Assembly (NCBI RefSeq): GCF_019649055.1
Contig: NW_026570235.1
Coordinates: 372,001 to 436,000, forward strand
Length of the DNA: 64,000 bases
Origin: Paramacrobiotus metropolitanus
Lineage: Eukaryota; Tardigrada; Eutardigrada; Parachela; Macrobiotidae
Direction of reading: 5' to 3'
Shown piece by piece: positions 35,384 through 46,900 of the stretch (its first letter is position 1; every line of letters starts with the position of its first letter). The translations under genes and the position numbers were made by a program. The notes under the pieces were generated by a model. That model saw nothing but the letters and a program-made list of their open reading frames with translations, was not told the DNA's origin and ran no database searches.

Positions 35384-38300
35384 ACGCCGACCGTTCGCAC
35401 ACCAACTGGGTGTCAATGGATCTGGGGGAACTGGATTCGCGTCGGGTCGATGCCCAGGGCGCCGTGAATTTCAATCCTTTCGACGTGGAGATGACCATCG
35501 ATACGGAGCACACCGATCGAAGGGATCACGATATGCCCGTTCCGTCTATCGATAACTATTCCTACACGACGCTGCCAAACATGGCAGTCACATCCGGTGA
35601 GTTAAATCTAAAAAACATTTCTTTTTATAAATTATGGCGTTATTTAAAAATTGCATTTCGAGAAAATTGTGAACATGACAGGGGCGAGAAGCGGCCCGAC
35701 TGTGTTTGCAAAGTATGATGATTTCCACACCATCGACTGGCTGCGTGATAATGCCATGGACCGTCAGCGTCATCGGCAGTTCAATAAAGTCAAGAAGAAG
35801 TCCATTCTGGACTACCTGCGTAGTGGAATGGATGCTGGATCAGCATGGCTGTGTGTCTTTCTTGTGGGATTGTTTTGTGGTGCGTCCTATTTCAGCACGG
35901 TTTATTTCACGGAAGTGTGACGGGAAATGTTTATTCTCGATTAGGTTTGTGCACATCCATGCTGGATATAGGGACGGCGTGGCTAATTGATTTACGGAGT
36001 GGAATATGCTCTGTGGGATTTTGGTATAACAGGGAACAGTGTTGTTGGCAGTCCAACGAATTAAGCTTTGATGGTGATTTTAACTGCACAGAGGTAAAAT
36101 CGTTCTATCAGTATGGTTATTCGTAATTTTTTTAGTGAATACTTTGTCCAGTTAATTTTTTTGTAAATTCGACATACACTACAGAACATATATTGGTTAT
36201 GATAACTTTTAAAATATGAAGTGTCCGTAATCCTGATCGTACAATAGTCATGTAAGTTGAAATTAGGTCAAGGCAAATAATACGTGCCACCTGGATTTTG
36301 TTTTAAGTACCTTTTTAAATTTTATGACGATAATTTTTCTAGTGGAGAACCTGGTCTAACTTGCTGGGCCATATTCCGGAAGATGCTGGAGCCTATGTTA
36401 TCCAGTACTTCATGTATATTTTGTGGGCTGTGATTTTCGCTTGGTTAGCCGCCACGCTGGTGCGCGTGTACGCCCCTTATGCTAGCGGATCTGGGATTCC
36501 GGAGATTAAGACAATACTCAGTGGATTTATTATTCGTGGATATCTTGGCAAATGGACGCTGATTATTAAAATTATTTCCCTTATTTTTATCGTTTCGTCC
36601 GGAGTGAATGTGGGCAAGGAGGGCCCGATGATCCATATTGCTGCGTGTTGTGGAAATATTTTGGCATATTTATTTCCCAAGTACGGAAAAATGAAGCAAA
36701 AAAGCGAGAGGTTGGTTACAGGTTGCGGTGTTGAATCTTTTGACTTTTCGTATTTACATTTTGCATTTTATTAGATCCATTCCGCCGCTGCTGCTGCGGG
36801 CATTTCTGTAGCTTTTGGTGCGCCCATTGCCGGTGTTTTGTTTAGTTTGGAAGAGGTACGCAATTTACTTATTAACGGTACGAAATTTTAATTATTAACG
36901 GACACTTGGACCCCTGCGGTGTTTTAGATTAGCTATTATTTCCCCCTGAAGACTTTATACCGCTCTTTCTTCTGTGCTCTTGTTGCTGCATTCGTTGTGA
37001 GAAGCATTAATCCCTTCGGCAATGACCATTTGACAATGTTTTATGTGGAAGTTCGTAATCCATGGTTTTTCTTTGAGCTGATTCCCTTTATTTTTCTGGG
37101 AGTTTTTGGGGTAAGTATGAATTTGGCATGTTAATATGTGCTGCAAGTGCTTCTATAATAAACCTCTGTGTAGGGAATTTTTGGGGTTTTGTTTATCAAA
37201 GCAAGCGCATGGTGCTCCAAAATGCGCAAAACTACTCGCTTGGGACAGTATCCCATTTTGGAAGTCGTAGCCATGGGTTTTTTGACGGCCGTACTGAGCT
37301 TTCCTAATCCTTACACGAGAGAAGATAACAGTGCTCTCATCGCGCGACTCTTCCATGACTGTGGCCCGGCAGACGTCTCTGAACTTTGGTATGTCGCTGT
37401 TGTTGATCAATATGCTTGCGTAATCCGCGTGCTTTGGTGAAGAAGAAAACGATTATGATATCTTTTAAAGTGACTACAATCGCACTTACGTGTCAGTCAC
37501 GGCTGACTTTGAAAAGGCGGCTCCGAATTCCGGAGTGACGAACGCGATGTGGAAGCTGTTTTTGGCTTTCGTTGTGAAATTTGTTTTGAGCATCATGTCA
37601 ATCGGAATGAAGGTATGTTCATGTAAAATCTTCTGCTCAGCACGAACAAAATGTGAGCTGGTATGGTTCCAACAGATCCCGGCCGGAATTTTCATCCCGA
37701 ACATGGTTGTCGGTGCCATTGTAGGACGGATGCTGGGAGTGGGTATGGAGCAGCTGAGCATGTAAGATTCTGTTGGGCCTTCTTTTATCCATGGTATCTA
37801 TCCAGTGGATTAATCGCCGCTTGTCACTTAGGACTTATGCCGAATCGGCATTATTCGTCGCGTCGTGTGGCACCTCTACGCGCTGCGTTACCCCGGGATT
37901 ATATGCCGTGATTGGAGCGGCGGCTATGATGGGTGGTGTAACACGTATCACCATATCCATGGTGGTTATTATGGTGGAGGTGACTGGCGGATTGCAGTAC
38001 ATTGTCCCTTTAATGGCGGCTGTTATGACGTCTAAATGGGTCGGCGATATCCTTATGAAAGAGGGAATGTACGGTTTATCACTAAAAGATTATTTATTAT
38101 CTGTATGACAGCTTAATGACGATTTGTTCTTAGTTATGAGGTGCTTATTAACATGAATGGATATCCGTTTTTGGATAATAAAGTGGAATTCCATCACACG
38201 ACAGTGGCGGCAGACGTGATGCGACCACGACCAACTGAAAAGGATCCACTATGGGCGCTGCCACAGGATTCCATGACAGTCGAAGAACTGGAGCATGTAG

Positions 38301-38969
38301 TGCAAAGCGGTCCCAATGGGTTTCCCATTGTGGTTTCGCGGGAAAACCAGTATTTGGTTGGCTTCGTGTTACGAAAAGAGCTGCAGATCGCTCTAGGTAG
38401 ATGCTTCTCTTTAGATTGCGCTTTTTTCACTTGAGATGAAAACTTATCTGTGTTGCAGAAAATGTTCGCCATTCAAACACTGGCATCGTTTCCAGCTCCA
38501 AAGTGTATTTCGTAGAACATACGATTGCCAGTGATTACATCGGTCCAAAGCCGCTGGTTTTGACAAATATCGTGGACTATGTACGCGAGTGGCTTTATAC
38601 TAAAAAAAATACTCCAAGCTTTAGGCTGAAGAGTTTTCGGCTTTATAGGCTCCCATAACAATTATTGATCAAACCCCCATGGAGACTGTAATAGATCTGT
38701 TCAGGAAAATGGGATTGCGCCAGACCTTGGTGACGCACAAGGGGTAAGTAAATTGGGCAGTAACATTCGATGGGTATTGTTGCTGTGGTTCAGTGTTTTG
38801 CTATTTAGGCGCTTGCTGGGAATTATTACGAAGAAAGATGTTCTCAAGCATGTAAGATTGCTTTTGTATAATGAAATTTTTTGAATTTTATTTATTACGT
38901 GGCTTCCATTTTGTTTTCTAGATCAAAGAAATGGATCACTTGGATCCTGATACGGTGCTGTTCAGCTAA
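35380..38969 (+). CDS. CLCN3: ClC-3/4/5-type chloride/proton exchanger
   Basis: Fifteen exons: 35380-35596, 35682-35879, 35945-36093, 36343-36714, 36775-36855, 36928-37110, 37174-37388, 37471-37612, 37676-37761, 37832-38068, 38134-38396, 38459-38580, 38649-38743, 38809-38851, 38922-38969. The total of 2451 nt gives 816 aa (vertebrate ClC-3 about 818) and all junctions are in phase. This subfamily exchanges 2 Cl- for 1 H+ across endosome/lysosome membranes. The selectivity motif GSGIPE is at 237-242. The gating glutamate of GKEGP is E281. A glutamate in FFFELIPF (about E389) fits the internal proton glutamate of exchangers rather than channels. The N-terminus has the [10 protein letters not shown] block and the C-terminus carries paired CBS domains (DVMRPRP...GFPIVVS...VGFVLRKEL and [17 protein letters not shown]...[11 protein letters not shown]). 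The junction after exon 4 uses a weak TTG|GTTACA donor. Confidence 0.96.
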
Positions 38970-39293
38970 GGGCTCACTGTCAGGCCGACTTAATGAAAAT
39001 TGACCTCTGTTCCCTGTGTTTTTTCTTTCATTCCCGCTCAGCGACTGAAATGTCTGGAAGGATAGTGTGAACTCTACAGACTTATTTGTACAGTGACTTT
39101 TTTACGTCTGTTACTGAGAAACGTACAGTAATTTTGTGTAATTTTTAATTGTTGTCGGACATTTAATCGATTGGAACATCGACCCTGCGATTGCTAGCCG
39201 ACTAGCAGCAGGTTTTTTTGAATTATGATTGTGTTAGCACGATGGAAAATAGGCAGCAGCCTTTGTTTTTTCAAATACAATTCTGGTCGTAAA

Positions 39294-39299
39294 AATAAA
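39294..39299 (+). terminator. AATAAA polyadenylation signal of the ClC gene
   Basis: Canonical hexamer about 325 bp after the stop codon. Confidence 0.5.
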
Positions 39300-39354
39300 T
39301 ATTTTTGTGTGCGAAATTGGGGATTCAATACATCATTTCTTCGCGAAATGCAGT

Positions 39355-39404
39355 TATGCATGGTGGGATGATATCTGTCTATGCATGGTGGGACGATATC
39401 TGTC
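39355..39404. repeat. Two tandem copies of a 25-bp unit
   Basis: The unit TATGCATGGTGGGATGATAT plus CTGTC (39355-39379) is repeated directly at 39380-39404 with one change (GATG to GACG). Confidence 0.85.
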
Positions 39405-40008
39405 ATAATCAGTTTTTGTTGCCGATGGTACGAAGCAATTCAAACAATTTAACAGTTAACTAGTGCTGATCAGACTGGTATTTCCGCCAGGAATCTGCTG
39501 AATATCGTACTTTGTTCGTTCTCTTAAAACTAACTTGCGGTAAACCGCTCCAGGGTTCGATTACGTTAATATCAGCGTCACGCTGCTTTGAGTGTTTTCC
39601 CATAAGATGCTCTAATTTATATATCTCTCACTCTGTATCAACTTTCCTTTTAGAGTTGTTTTAAATCGTTTTTGGCTAAGTTTCTAATCGTAAGGATGTG
39701 ATCGTGATTGTATGAAAGATTTTGTGGAGATTAAACGTGATCTGCTGAGATGTTTTGAAAAGCCACTAATCAGTAACTGTAGCCCTTTGTGTAAGATTAT
39801 CTGATGCGATCTACAATGAGAATAACATAGTGGTGCACTGCTGTACTGGCATCAGCAACACTGACGTCCTGTCGACGTGGTAAATTCCGCGTAGAGTCAT
39901 ACTAGGACGTCTTTCAAAGCACTGTCCGAAATGCTGGAATTGGTTTCCTAAAGATTTTCCTTGGACTAGTCAGCCCTCTCAGTCATCGACTTATCGCATC
40001 TCTGAAAA

Positions 40009-43000
40009 ATGTCAGATTCAGAAGACAGCTTTCACAGCGTGGAAGAAGGCGCTGAAGATGTTTGGACGCGGGACGAAGAAGTGGATTCGGAAATCGAAGC
40101 GCAGAACGAAGAAATCAGGAATACTGTTATCCCGGGCAATGAGCCAGATTCCCAGGAGCCAGCTGAATCACTTCCTAGCTCTAGTTCAGAAACGGAATTC
40201 TTAAAAACTGATTTACCGGGGCTCGTGCGCAGTGAAGAAAGGTAATGTGTTGTACGTCCGTTTGTTGGTATGTGGTTGTTTATGGTCGACGGTCGTCAAC
40301 TCATCGTTAGCGCAAACATGCTGATGACGAAGCTTTTTTGTTAGCGTCACAGTGAATCTGGTCTGTGTTCGTCGATTTGTTGTGAGAGAATAGACGGTTT
40401 TTTACGCTTGAGGATTTTGAAACGGAATCCGGAAAAAAAATCGCGTGTAACTGCAGTGAATTCATCATATAGATATTATAGTATTTTGATAAGTATATAT
40501 ACAGATAGATATACTACATAATTGTTTTCTACATAATACATACCACATTTTTAGACGTGCTTATAGAGGCGCCAGTTAATGTTCATTTTTAATGTTGCAG
40601 AAGTTTCTCTGCTCCTGCTGGACTAGACCAAGGCGACACCCAGCATGCAGAATCTGCGTTGACAAGGTGAATATTCCTGTTTATCTTTGTTGAAGAATGC
40701 TTGTGAAAACTAATTGTTTTAGTGAGCTATCAAAGTGAGTAATATAAATCACTTTGGAGCTGTTGTTAAGCATTCGCTGTTCGAAAGAAAAGGGCTGTTT
40801 TAAAATGCTAGAATAGCTGTTTCACTAGTTGATGGATATTTGAGCTTAATGTAAATAGATTTTGCTCGTACAGTTTAAAGAAGGTCAGCTTTGATTGTGA
40901 ATTGATATGTGATTCACGGTTTGTTGAGGGCGAGTCTGGACGACGATTTTTGATCGCTTTCTAGTTCAGAATTTCGAAATCTGTATGATCTTTTTCTTGC
41001 TCTTTCCAGTGAAAAACTTCCAGCGATTCAAAAGAGTGCCCCTGCTATTCCTGTGAAGAACGAAAAGGGTGATACCGACCGCTTTCCGAATCCTCTGACC
41101 TTGCGCTCTATATCCGAAACGGAATTTATGGAAGAATGCATGGACAATCCATGGGATGAGGAATGTCGAGATTTAGATAAACTGATAATCTCCGCGCCGG
41201 ACAGCCCGTCGGTGCAGTCCGACAAAGACAGTAACAGTGAAACGAAGGAATGGGATAAACTGAGTACCAACGGCACAGACAACGGCAGTGCGAAAGCCGC
41301 CATCAAGACTGCAGGAAAAGAAACTGTTGATCAGAGTTTATTAGATGAATGGGAGAAAGGATGGGATGATATGGAGTTAACCGAGGAGGATTTTATACCG
41401 GTTGCTCTGCCGCCTACAGTTTTGCATCCGAGACCGGTTCTATCGGAGACAGCAAAAACCATCTTAGAGGAGAGAGCTCAGGACGTGTCCAGTCCATTGA
41501 AAGCTCTGGTGTCTCCTCCTCCGGCACCCCCGGAAGCAAGCACTAGTGGCGGGTTGCTGTCTAAATGGGGCGGATGGGGAACGTCGTTGTTATCGACAGC
41601 CACAGCATCGGTCTCCACGTTATCCAGTCAGGTTGGACAAGGACTGAATGCTGTTTTGGAAACCGTGGAACAGGGACTTGGCGCTCCGAAGCCAGAAGAA
41701 CTGGCCTCCATGGATAAAAGTAGCGTGGAAGAAGTGCGTCGGTATTTTTTATCGTTGTTGGTTCTGACATAATTGTAAAATATGTATTTTACAGCTGTGT
41801 GATCAGTTTTACAATGATTTTATTTGCAGAAAAGTCCCACCGAAGCTGCGCAATCTCCGGACGTGGATACCGGATCGAGCTGGCTGTCAGGAATAACGGC
41901 GAAAGTACAGACGGGAGGTTTGACCTTGGTTTCCGGTAGCCTGGATGTTTTAGAGGGCATTGGAAGAAAAACTATGGATGTAATTAAAGAACGGGACCCG
42001 GGATTACAACAGACTAAAGCTCTATTAAAAGGAAAGATCAATCAACCGAATCTTTCTGAGGTGCAGCTTAGATAGATTTGATATGAGTCCAAAGTTATAA
42101 TTGCGCTTTGAGTTTTGTTGAGAATATGTTTTTTTATTTTTGCTTTTCAGGTTTTACGGGATGCTAAAAGTACGAAATCTGTCGCGGCTGGTAAAAGTCA
42201 CTCTGTCTCAAGGGACGATCAAGTCTCATTTGTGCAGTTTTTCGATGAGGAACAAGGAGCAGGATCTTGGGAGGCTCTGGAAATACTGAGCCAGCAGTGC
42301 GATGAGCGCCTGCAACAGCGATTACAAACGCGTTTGGATCTCGAAACAGAAAAGTGGCTGCTGGAAATCGAAAAGCTCTGCGTTCTGTTGGATAATGAAG
42401 ATTCCCCTCGAGATAGAAATTTTGTAGAGACAATTCGGAAGGAATTCCATTCTCTGGGTGTTGGTATTCCGGAACCACATAAACTGATTTTTGTCCATTC
42501 AAAAGCCGAAGAGTTCCTCAATGAGCACTCTAAAGCACCCGAATCGGATGTTGACCTTTGGTGCCGCAATGTCCACAAAAACGCCGGTAGGTCGACTTTT
42601 GAGTCATAAATGTTAATTTTATTTTTTTCTTGGCTTATCTTTTTATTTTTTTGTTGTTCATCCTTTCTGCAGTATATTGTGTAAAGACTAACGGTCATGT
42701 TTTTTTTGCAGTGCGCACTTTCGCTGCATGTACAGCGAAGTCTCTTGAACAAATAAGGAAAATTACAGAAATGATTTACTTAAATGGTTCCAGCGGGAAG
42801 CAGGATGGGATTCTACTTGTACATCGCGTGAAAATCGTGCGTGATATCTTGCAGAGTTTATGCGGGGAAGTGGACAAATTAGCCAATCAGTTTGCCGGCT
42901 GTTTGGCTTTGGGAAAAGGCGCTGCAGTGGATTCGAGCAAGATGCAGAAAGATATTACTGCTCGAATTACGGATATTTTTGTCGAATCAGCCAATAGCAG

Positions 43001-43094
43001 TCGATATTTGCAGGATGCCTTGGTGGCGCTGACGCCGATTTTTAAATTATCTTACCTGGATAGTCTGAATGCTCCAGAAAAGCGTACCGAATAA
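40009..43094 (+). CDS. FAM114A: FAM114A family protein
   Basis: Six exons: 40009-40241, 40601-40666, 41010-41733, 41830-42060, 42151-42586, 42712-43094. The total of 2073 nt gives 690 aa, longer than human FAM114A1/A2 (about 500-560). The long acidic, Ser-rich N-terminus (residues 1-260) contains repeated SETEF segments and WDD/WEKGW motifs. The family core begins near residue 280 with LLSKWGGWGTSLLSTATA and runs through VGQGLNAVLETVEQGLG. It continues through GGLTLVSGSLDVLEGIGRKT and MDVIKERDPGLQQTKALL, then QVSFVQFFDEEQG...LEALEILSQQ-like sequence (WEALEILSQQC here). The C-terminal half is helical. Vertebrate members are poorly characterised proteins linked to the Golgi and Rab2. The ATG at 40009 is the first in frame. 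The gene is tail-to-tail with the FRMPD gene, 870 bp away. Confidence 0.93.
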
Positions 43095-43963
43095 GCTTTT
43101 GGTTGAATACGTTGATACTTGAAGGTTATGCAAAGCCGGTTGGAATTTGCTTGCCGAAAACATTGTGTATTTTATAATTCAGGAAAACAAGAAGGTCCGG
43201 CGCGGCGCCTAACTGTGAGTTGTGTAGGGTGCGAATGGAAAAATAAAATTTTTACTTTGTTTTTTGTGCCATTTGTAACCGAATAAAGAATGGTTTACTT
43301 AGACTATATGTGTCAAATTATTTTGACTACAGGTTCCAGATTTCGGGAGTGACAGCTTCGAATAACGTTTTGTTTTCTGTTCCCCTTTTCGTAAAGTCGG
43401 TTTACAAGATGAGATGAAATTCCAATAAACGCGCTGAGCTTATAACTCCATTTTCTTAAAACTGAAATTGTAGTCATATCGTATGCCAAAAACTACAAAA
43501 ATATGCCAATTTGGGTAGAAGATTCATGTGACGTGGACATGAACAGTATGTGTCGTGTCCATGTCGTTGGTTTAAGTAGTTACTGTACGTACTTTGTATT
43601 AATACCATTACCATAAGATGAGCGAATGTTTGACATGTATAGTAAAATCGATTTTCCTCTATAGCATCGTTTTAATCCCATCGATCGAAAACAAATTACA
43701 CGCATTGTGACTGGATAAATATTTTCCACTCATGCGGTTTTCTTTTATGTACAACGTTAACAAAGCATGGAAAGGCGATCAAAAAATTCTCAGTAGTGAA
43801 GCCAGAGTAGGAACTCCATTATTAATTTTTGGTGCACAATGAGAGGCCATAAGAATGCCCACTCTCTCAGCATATCGATTCCACCCAAATCAAATCAATC
43901 TTCTCCAACAGAATCAAAAAAGAAACCCATCTATAAACAAATCCAGAAAACTGACTAGAGTAT
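43095..43963. other. Convergent spacer FAM114A / FRMPD4-like
   Basis: 870 bp holding the 3' ends of both convergent genes. An ATTAAA on the minus strand near 43669-43674 could serve the FRMPD-like gene. No other gene seen. Confidence 0.5.
43282..43287 (+). terminator. AATAAA polyadenylation signal of FAM114A
   Basis: Canonical hexamer about 190 bp after the stop codon. Confidence 0.6.
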
Positions 43964-46900
43964 TCATTTGATGTGCTCATCATGACGGTGATCATGTTCC
44001 AGCGCATGACCCGGCTGCGGCGGCGGCGGTTGCACGGCCGCGGCCGTTGCACCGGCTGCCGCTGCGCCATTGCAGGGATTTCCTTCAATTGATCGTATGG
44101 TCTTCATTAGACTCGTCAGCGAAGCTGCCAATTTCGTGGCTTCCGACATTAGCAATTTGACAGCCGGATCGTGCAGACTGTGCTGGCGTTCGGCGTAATT
44201 GATTGCCCCTGTTGGACGGAATGCCGCTTGTACGGTACTGCGGAATGCCACCGCCACCAGCAGAATGCCCTCCACCAACTTGGTCGCCTCCCCGACCGTG
44301 GAGGAATACCGTGCCACGAGCGTGGCGGAATGGAACATCATGCCGATTAAATCCGTACACCGCACCAAACTCTCGTGGAAGATGGAGTACTGGTAGGATA
44401 CCGCGCCGTTTCCGGTCAGCGAGGTGGGGCGACCGCGCTGGGGCGACGCTTCCACGTAGGTTTCATCCGGCGGCACGGCTCGCGCCTCCACTTCCCCGCT
44501 CAACATCACCGTGGCGCTTTTAACGAAACTCTTGGACGCCGTAACAAATCGCCGGGCTTCGGACACAAGCTGCTCACGGGCGTGGCGCATGTGACTGGAA
44601 CTGGGCGTCACCGTCTCCGGCCGCCGGATGGAATCCAGTGTCCAGTCGATCTCGGAGACTATATCACAGATGCGCTCCAGGACCTCCCCGTCGGTTTCCT
44701 GCTGATTATGACCGGGACGATGCGGCAAATTGGACTGGATGTCCACACGCGTAATGCCCGAGGGACCACAGCTGGTAGCCCGCACCGCCTCCCCGCGTCC
44801 GGTCGGTTCATCGTCATCGTCTTCTTCGTGACCGTTGACATAGTTTTCTTTGGCTTCTGTCTGGGCTCGCACCGCCGCCAGACGTTTACGGATCTTCTCG
44901 CGAGATGGCGGTCGGGTGCGGTATTTCGTTTTCATATAGCTGGAACTGGGTTTGGTCAGGGCGAAGGGCAGAGTGGCATTGGGATGAATACCGCCCACGA
45001 TGGGCGGTTTACGGTTGCTCTTATTATTCAACACCGGATTTTTCCGCCACATCACCGGCGTCGACTCTTCCGATGCCGAGGGTGTTGTCGATACAAGGTC
45101 CGATTCACTGCTGACGGCCCCCCTGCGTATGGCGATTTCACTAAGCTGTGCATTGATTTCCGCCACACAGTCTTTGAATGCTTCGGTGTTCTCGATTTCA
45201 CCGCGTGGTGTTGGTTGAGTAGGACTGAACCGGGCCGTATTTACCGGCGAGGCGCTGATGTTTGTCTCGACCGCTGGTTTCGTACCGTTCGGACTAGACG
45301 CCTGCTTCTTCCCGCGCTCTAAAGATTTGTTGCGCGGCGGCGGCGGAGGTGGGATAATCTTAGGCTTAGGCGGAAGCGGTGGTTTCTGCGGTGAGAGCAC
45401 TTCCGAGGTGTCGGTTGTTGAGTGTTTCGAGCAGCTTGGACTGACCGTGGCTGTGCTGGCCGTTGATGGGGAGGCGGTTACCGGCCGTGTGGGAGTGCGG
45501 GATGGCGGAGGTGGAATGACCAGCAAACGAATATCTTCACTGGTGACACGGTGCAAATGCGGGTGCGCTTCGTCCGGGTCGGGAATGGTCATGGCGGAAA
45601 TAAAGGAATTCAGTTCATCCAGCGCACGGTCCAGAGCACCGGTGTCGGTGCCGGGTTTTTCGGGCATATCGTGCAGGAGATCGGCCATCTCCGAAGGGAA
45701 ATGCCGTGGAGAGTCTATGGATTAAAAAGGAAAATTGAAAAATTGATCGGATTATGACAAGATACATCGATGGTCCAGTTTTACGACCCAGAAATTACTT
45801 GTTTGTGAAATCAGCCAACTGCACCCACAAGTCGCAGAAGTACATACAAACGAATGTAGTAATTCAGTTTGCATGCCATTGCCGCTCCTATGCCGTGCGG
45901 AAAGGTTATTTAAATTGATTAAAATCCTCGTTTTTCGAACCAATGCGACGGACGGCGAATACAGTATGTTTGGAAATATACGAGTATGCTTGCTTACTTA
46001 AGCGTCATGACAAAATTTTCTAAAAGGCTCGTACATTTGAATAATAATTAGAAACAGAAGCTGGTTTCGCAGCTGTCCGCATGTGGCATTAATTATGTTG
46101 ATTGTAAGATTTATGATTTTTCGGAGCACAGGATGTACCCGTACTGTTCTTTCCAATCCGGCGCTGTGGAAACTTTTGCATCGACCTATCTTTGCATAAT
46201 TGGCAATTTTTACCTATTTAATTTCTGCCCGCTTGCATAACAAAAGAAAGAAAGCATTTCAAAATAAGAACTGCTGCATTTTTTAATTATCAGATAAAAG
46301 ATAAAAATTCTTTTATGCAGTTAAGTGACTTGGAATTATTGTTAATTGTTAACTGTTGTCACGTATGTATTTATGCTGTACACAATTTTCCTACATTTCT
46401 AGCAGGTAACTATGATTCCAAATTCGAATAGTATTAGCTCGGTATTTGTAAGTGTAACTACAATAAAGCAAAAGTATGAAGTATTGATACTGTCCCTTGT
46501 TATAAAATAAGTCTATAACTTTACTTAAGTCGAAAACTGATTTGTAATGCTAGTTCACGGAATTTGTATAGCTTAATTCTTTGCAGTTGTATGGTAACGT
46601 TTTGCTTCAAGTGTGTGAATGGGAAACCGACCGGGATTGGTCTCTTATGCACTACTATGTAAGAAGAATATCGGGAAATGAAGAACTTGACACCGTTGAA
46701 GAGTTCAACAACGCCGGCGCAATCTCCGCTCCATATTTAAGATCAGAGCGCAACTCAATATCGTAAGCACTTCTGCATTTTCCCTGATTGTGAGCACCAT
46801 TCTATGCCTGATTGACTGACCAGAGTTCATAGTATAAAAACTAACGAATACTGCACATATACGGTGCCGGCGTTCGCTCGACAGGCTGCAAATCTACGCG

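Larger units (their letters stand above)
38970..40008. other. Spacer between ClC and FAM114A genes
   Basis: About 1 kb with the ClC 3' UTR, the 25-bp tandem repeat and the FAM114A upstream region. A B-box-like GGTTCGATTA at 39554 lacks the rest of a tRNA. Confidence 0.5.

Noticed and set aside
39540-39570. tRNA B-box-like GGTTCGATTA
   Set aside because: No A box at proper distance, no acceptor stem pairing or anticodon arm.
42219-42752. Minus-strand 177-codon frame
   Set aside because: Antisense to FAM114A exons 5 and 6, which match the family.
44375-45725. Long plus-strand open frames (up to 315 codons) at 44.4-45.7 kb
   Set aside because: They are antisense to the last FRMPD exon, whose minus-strand frame joins in phase to the previous exon; G+C-rich coding DNA often leaves the opposite strand open.
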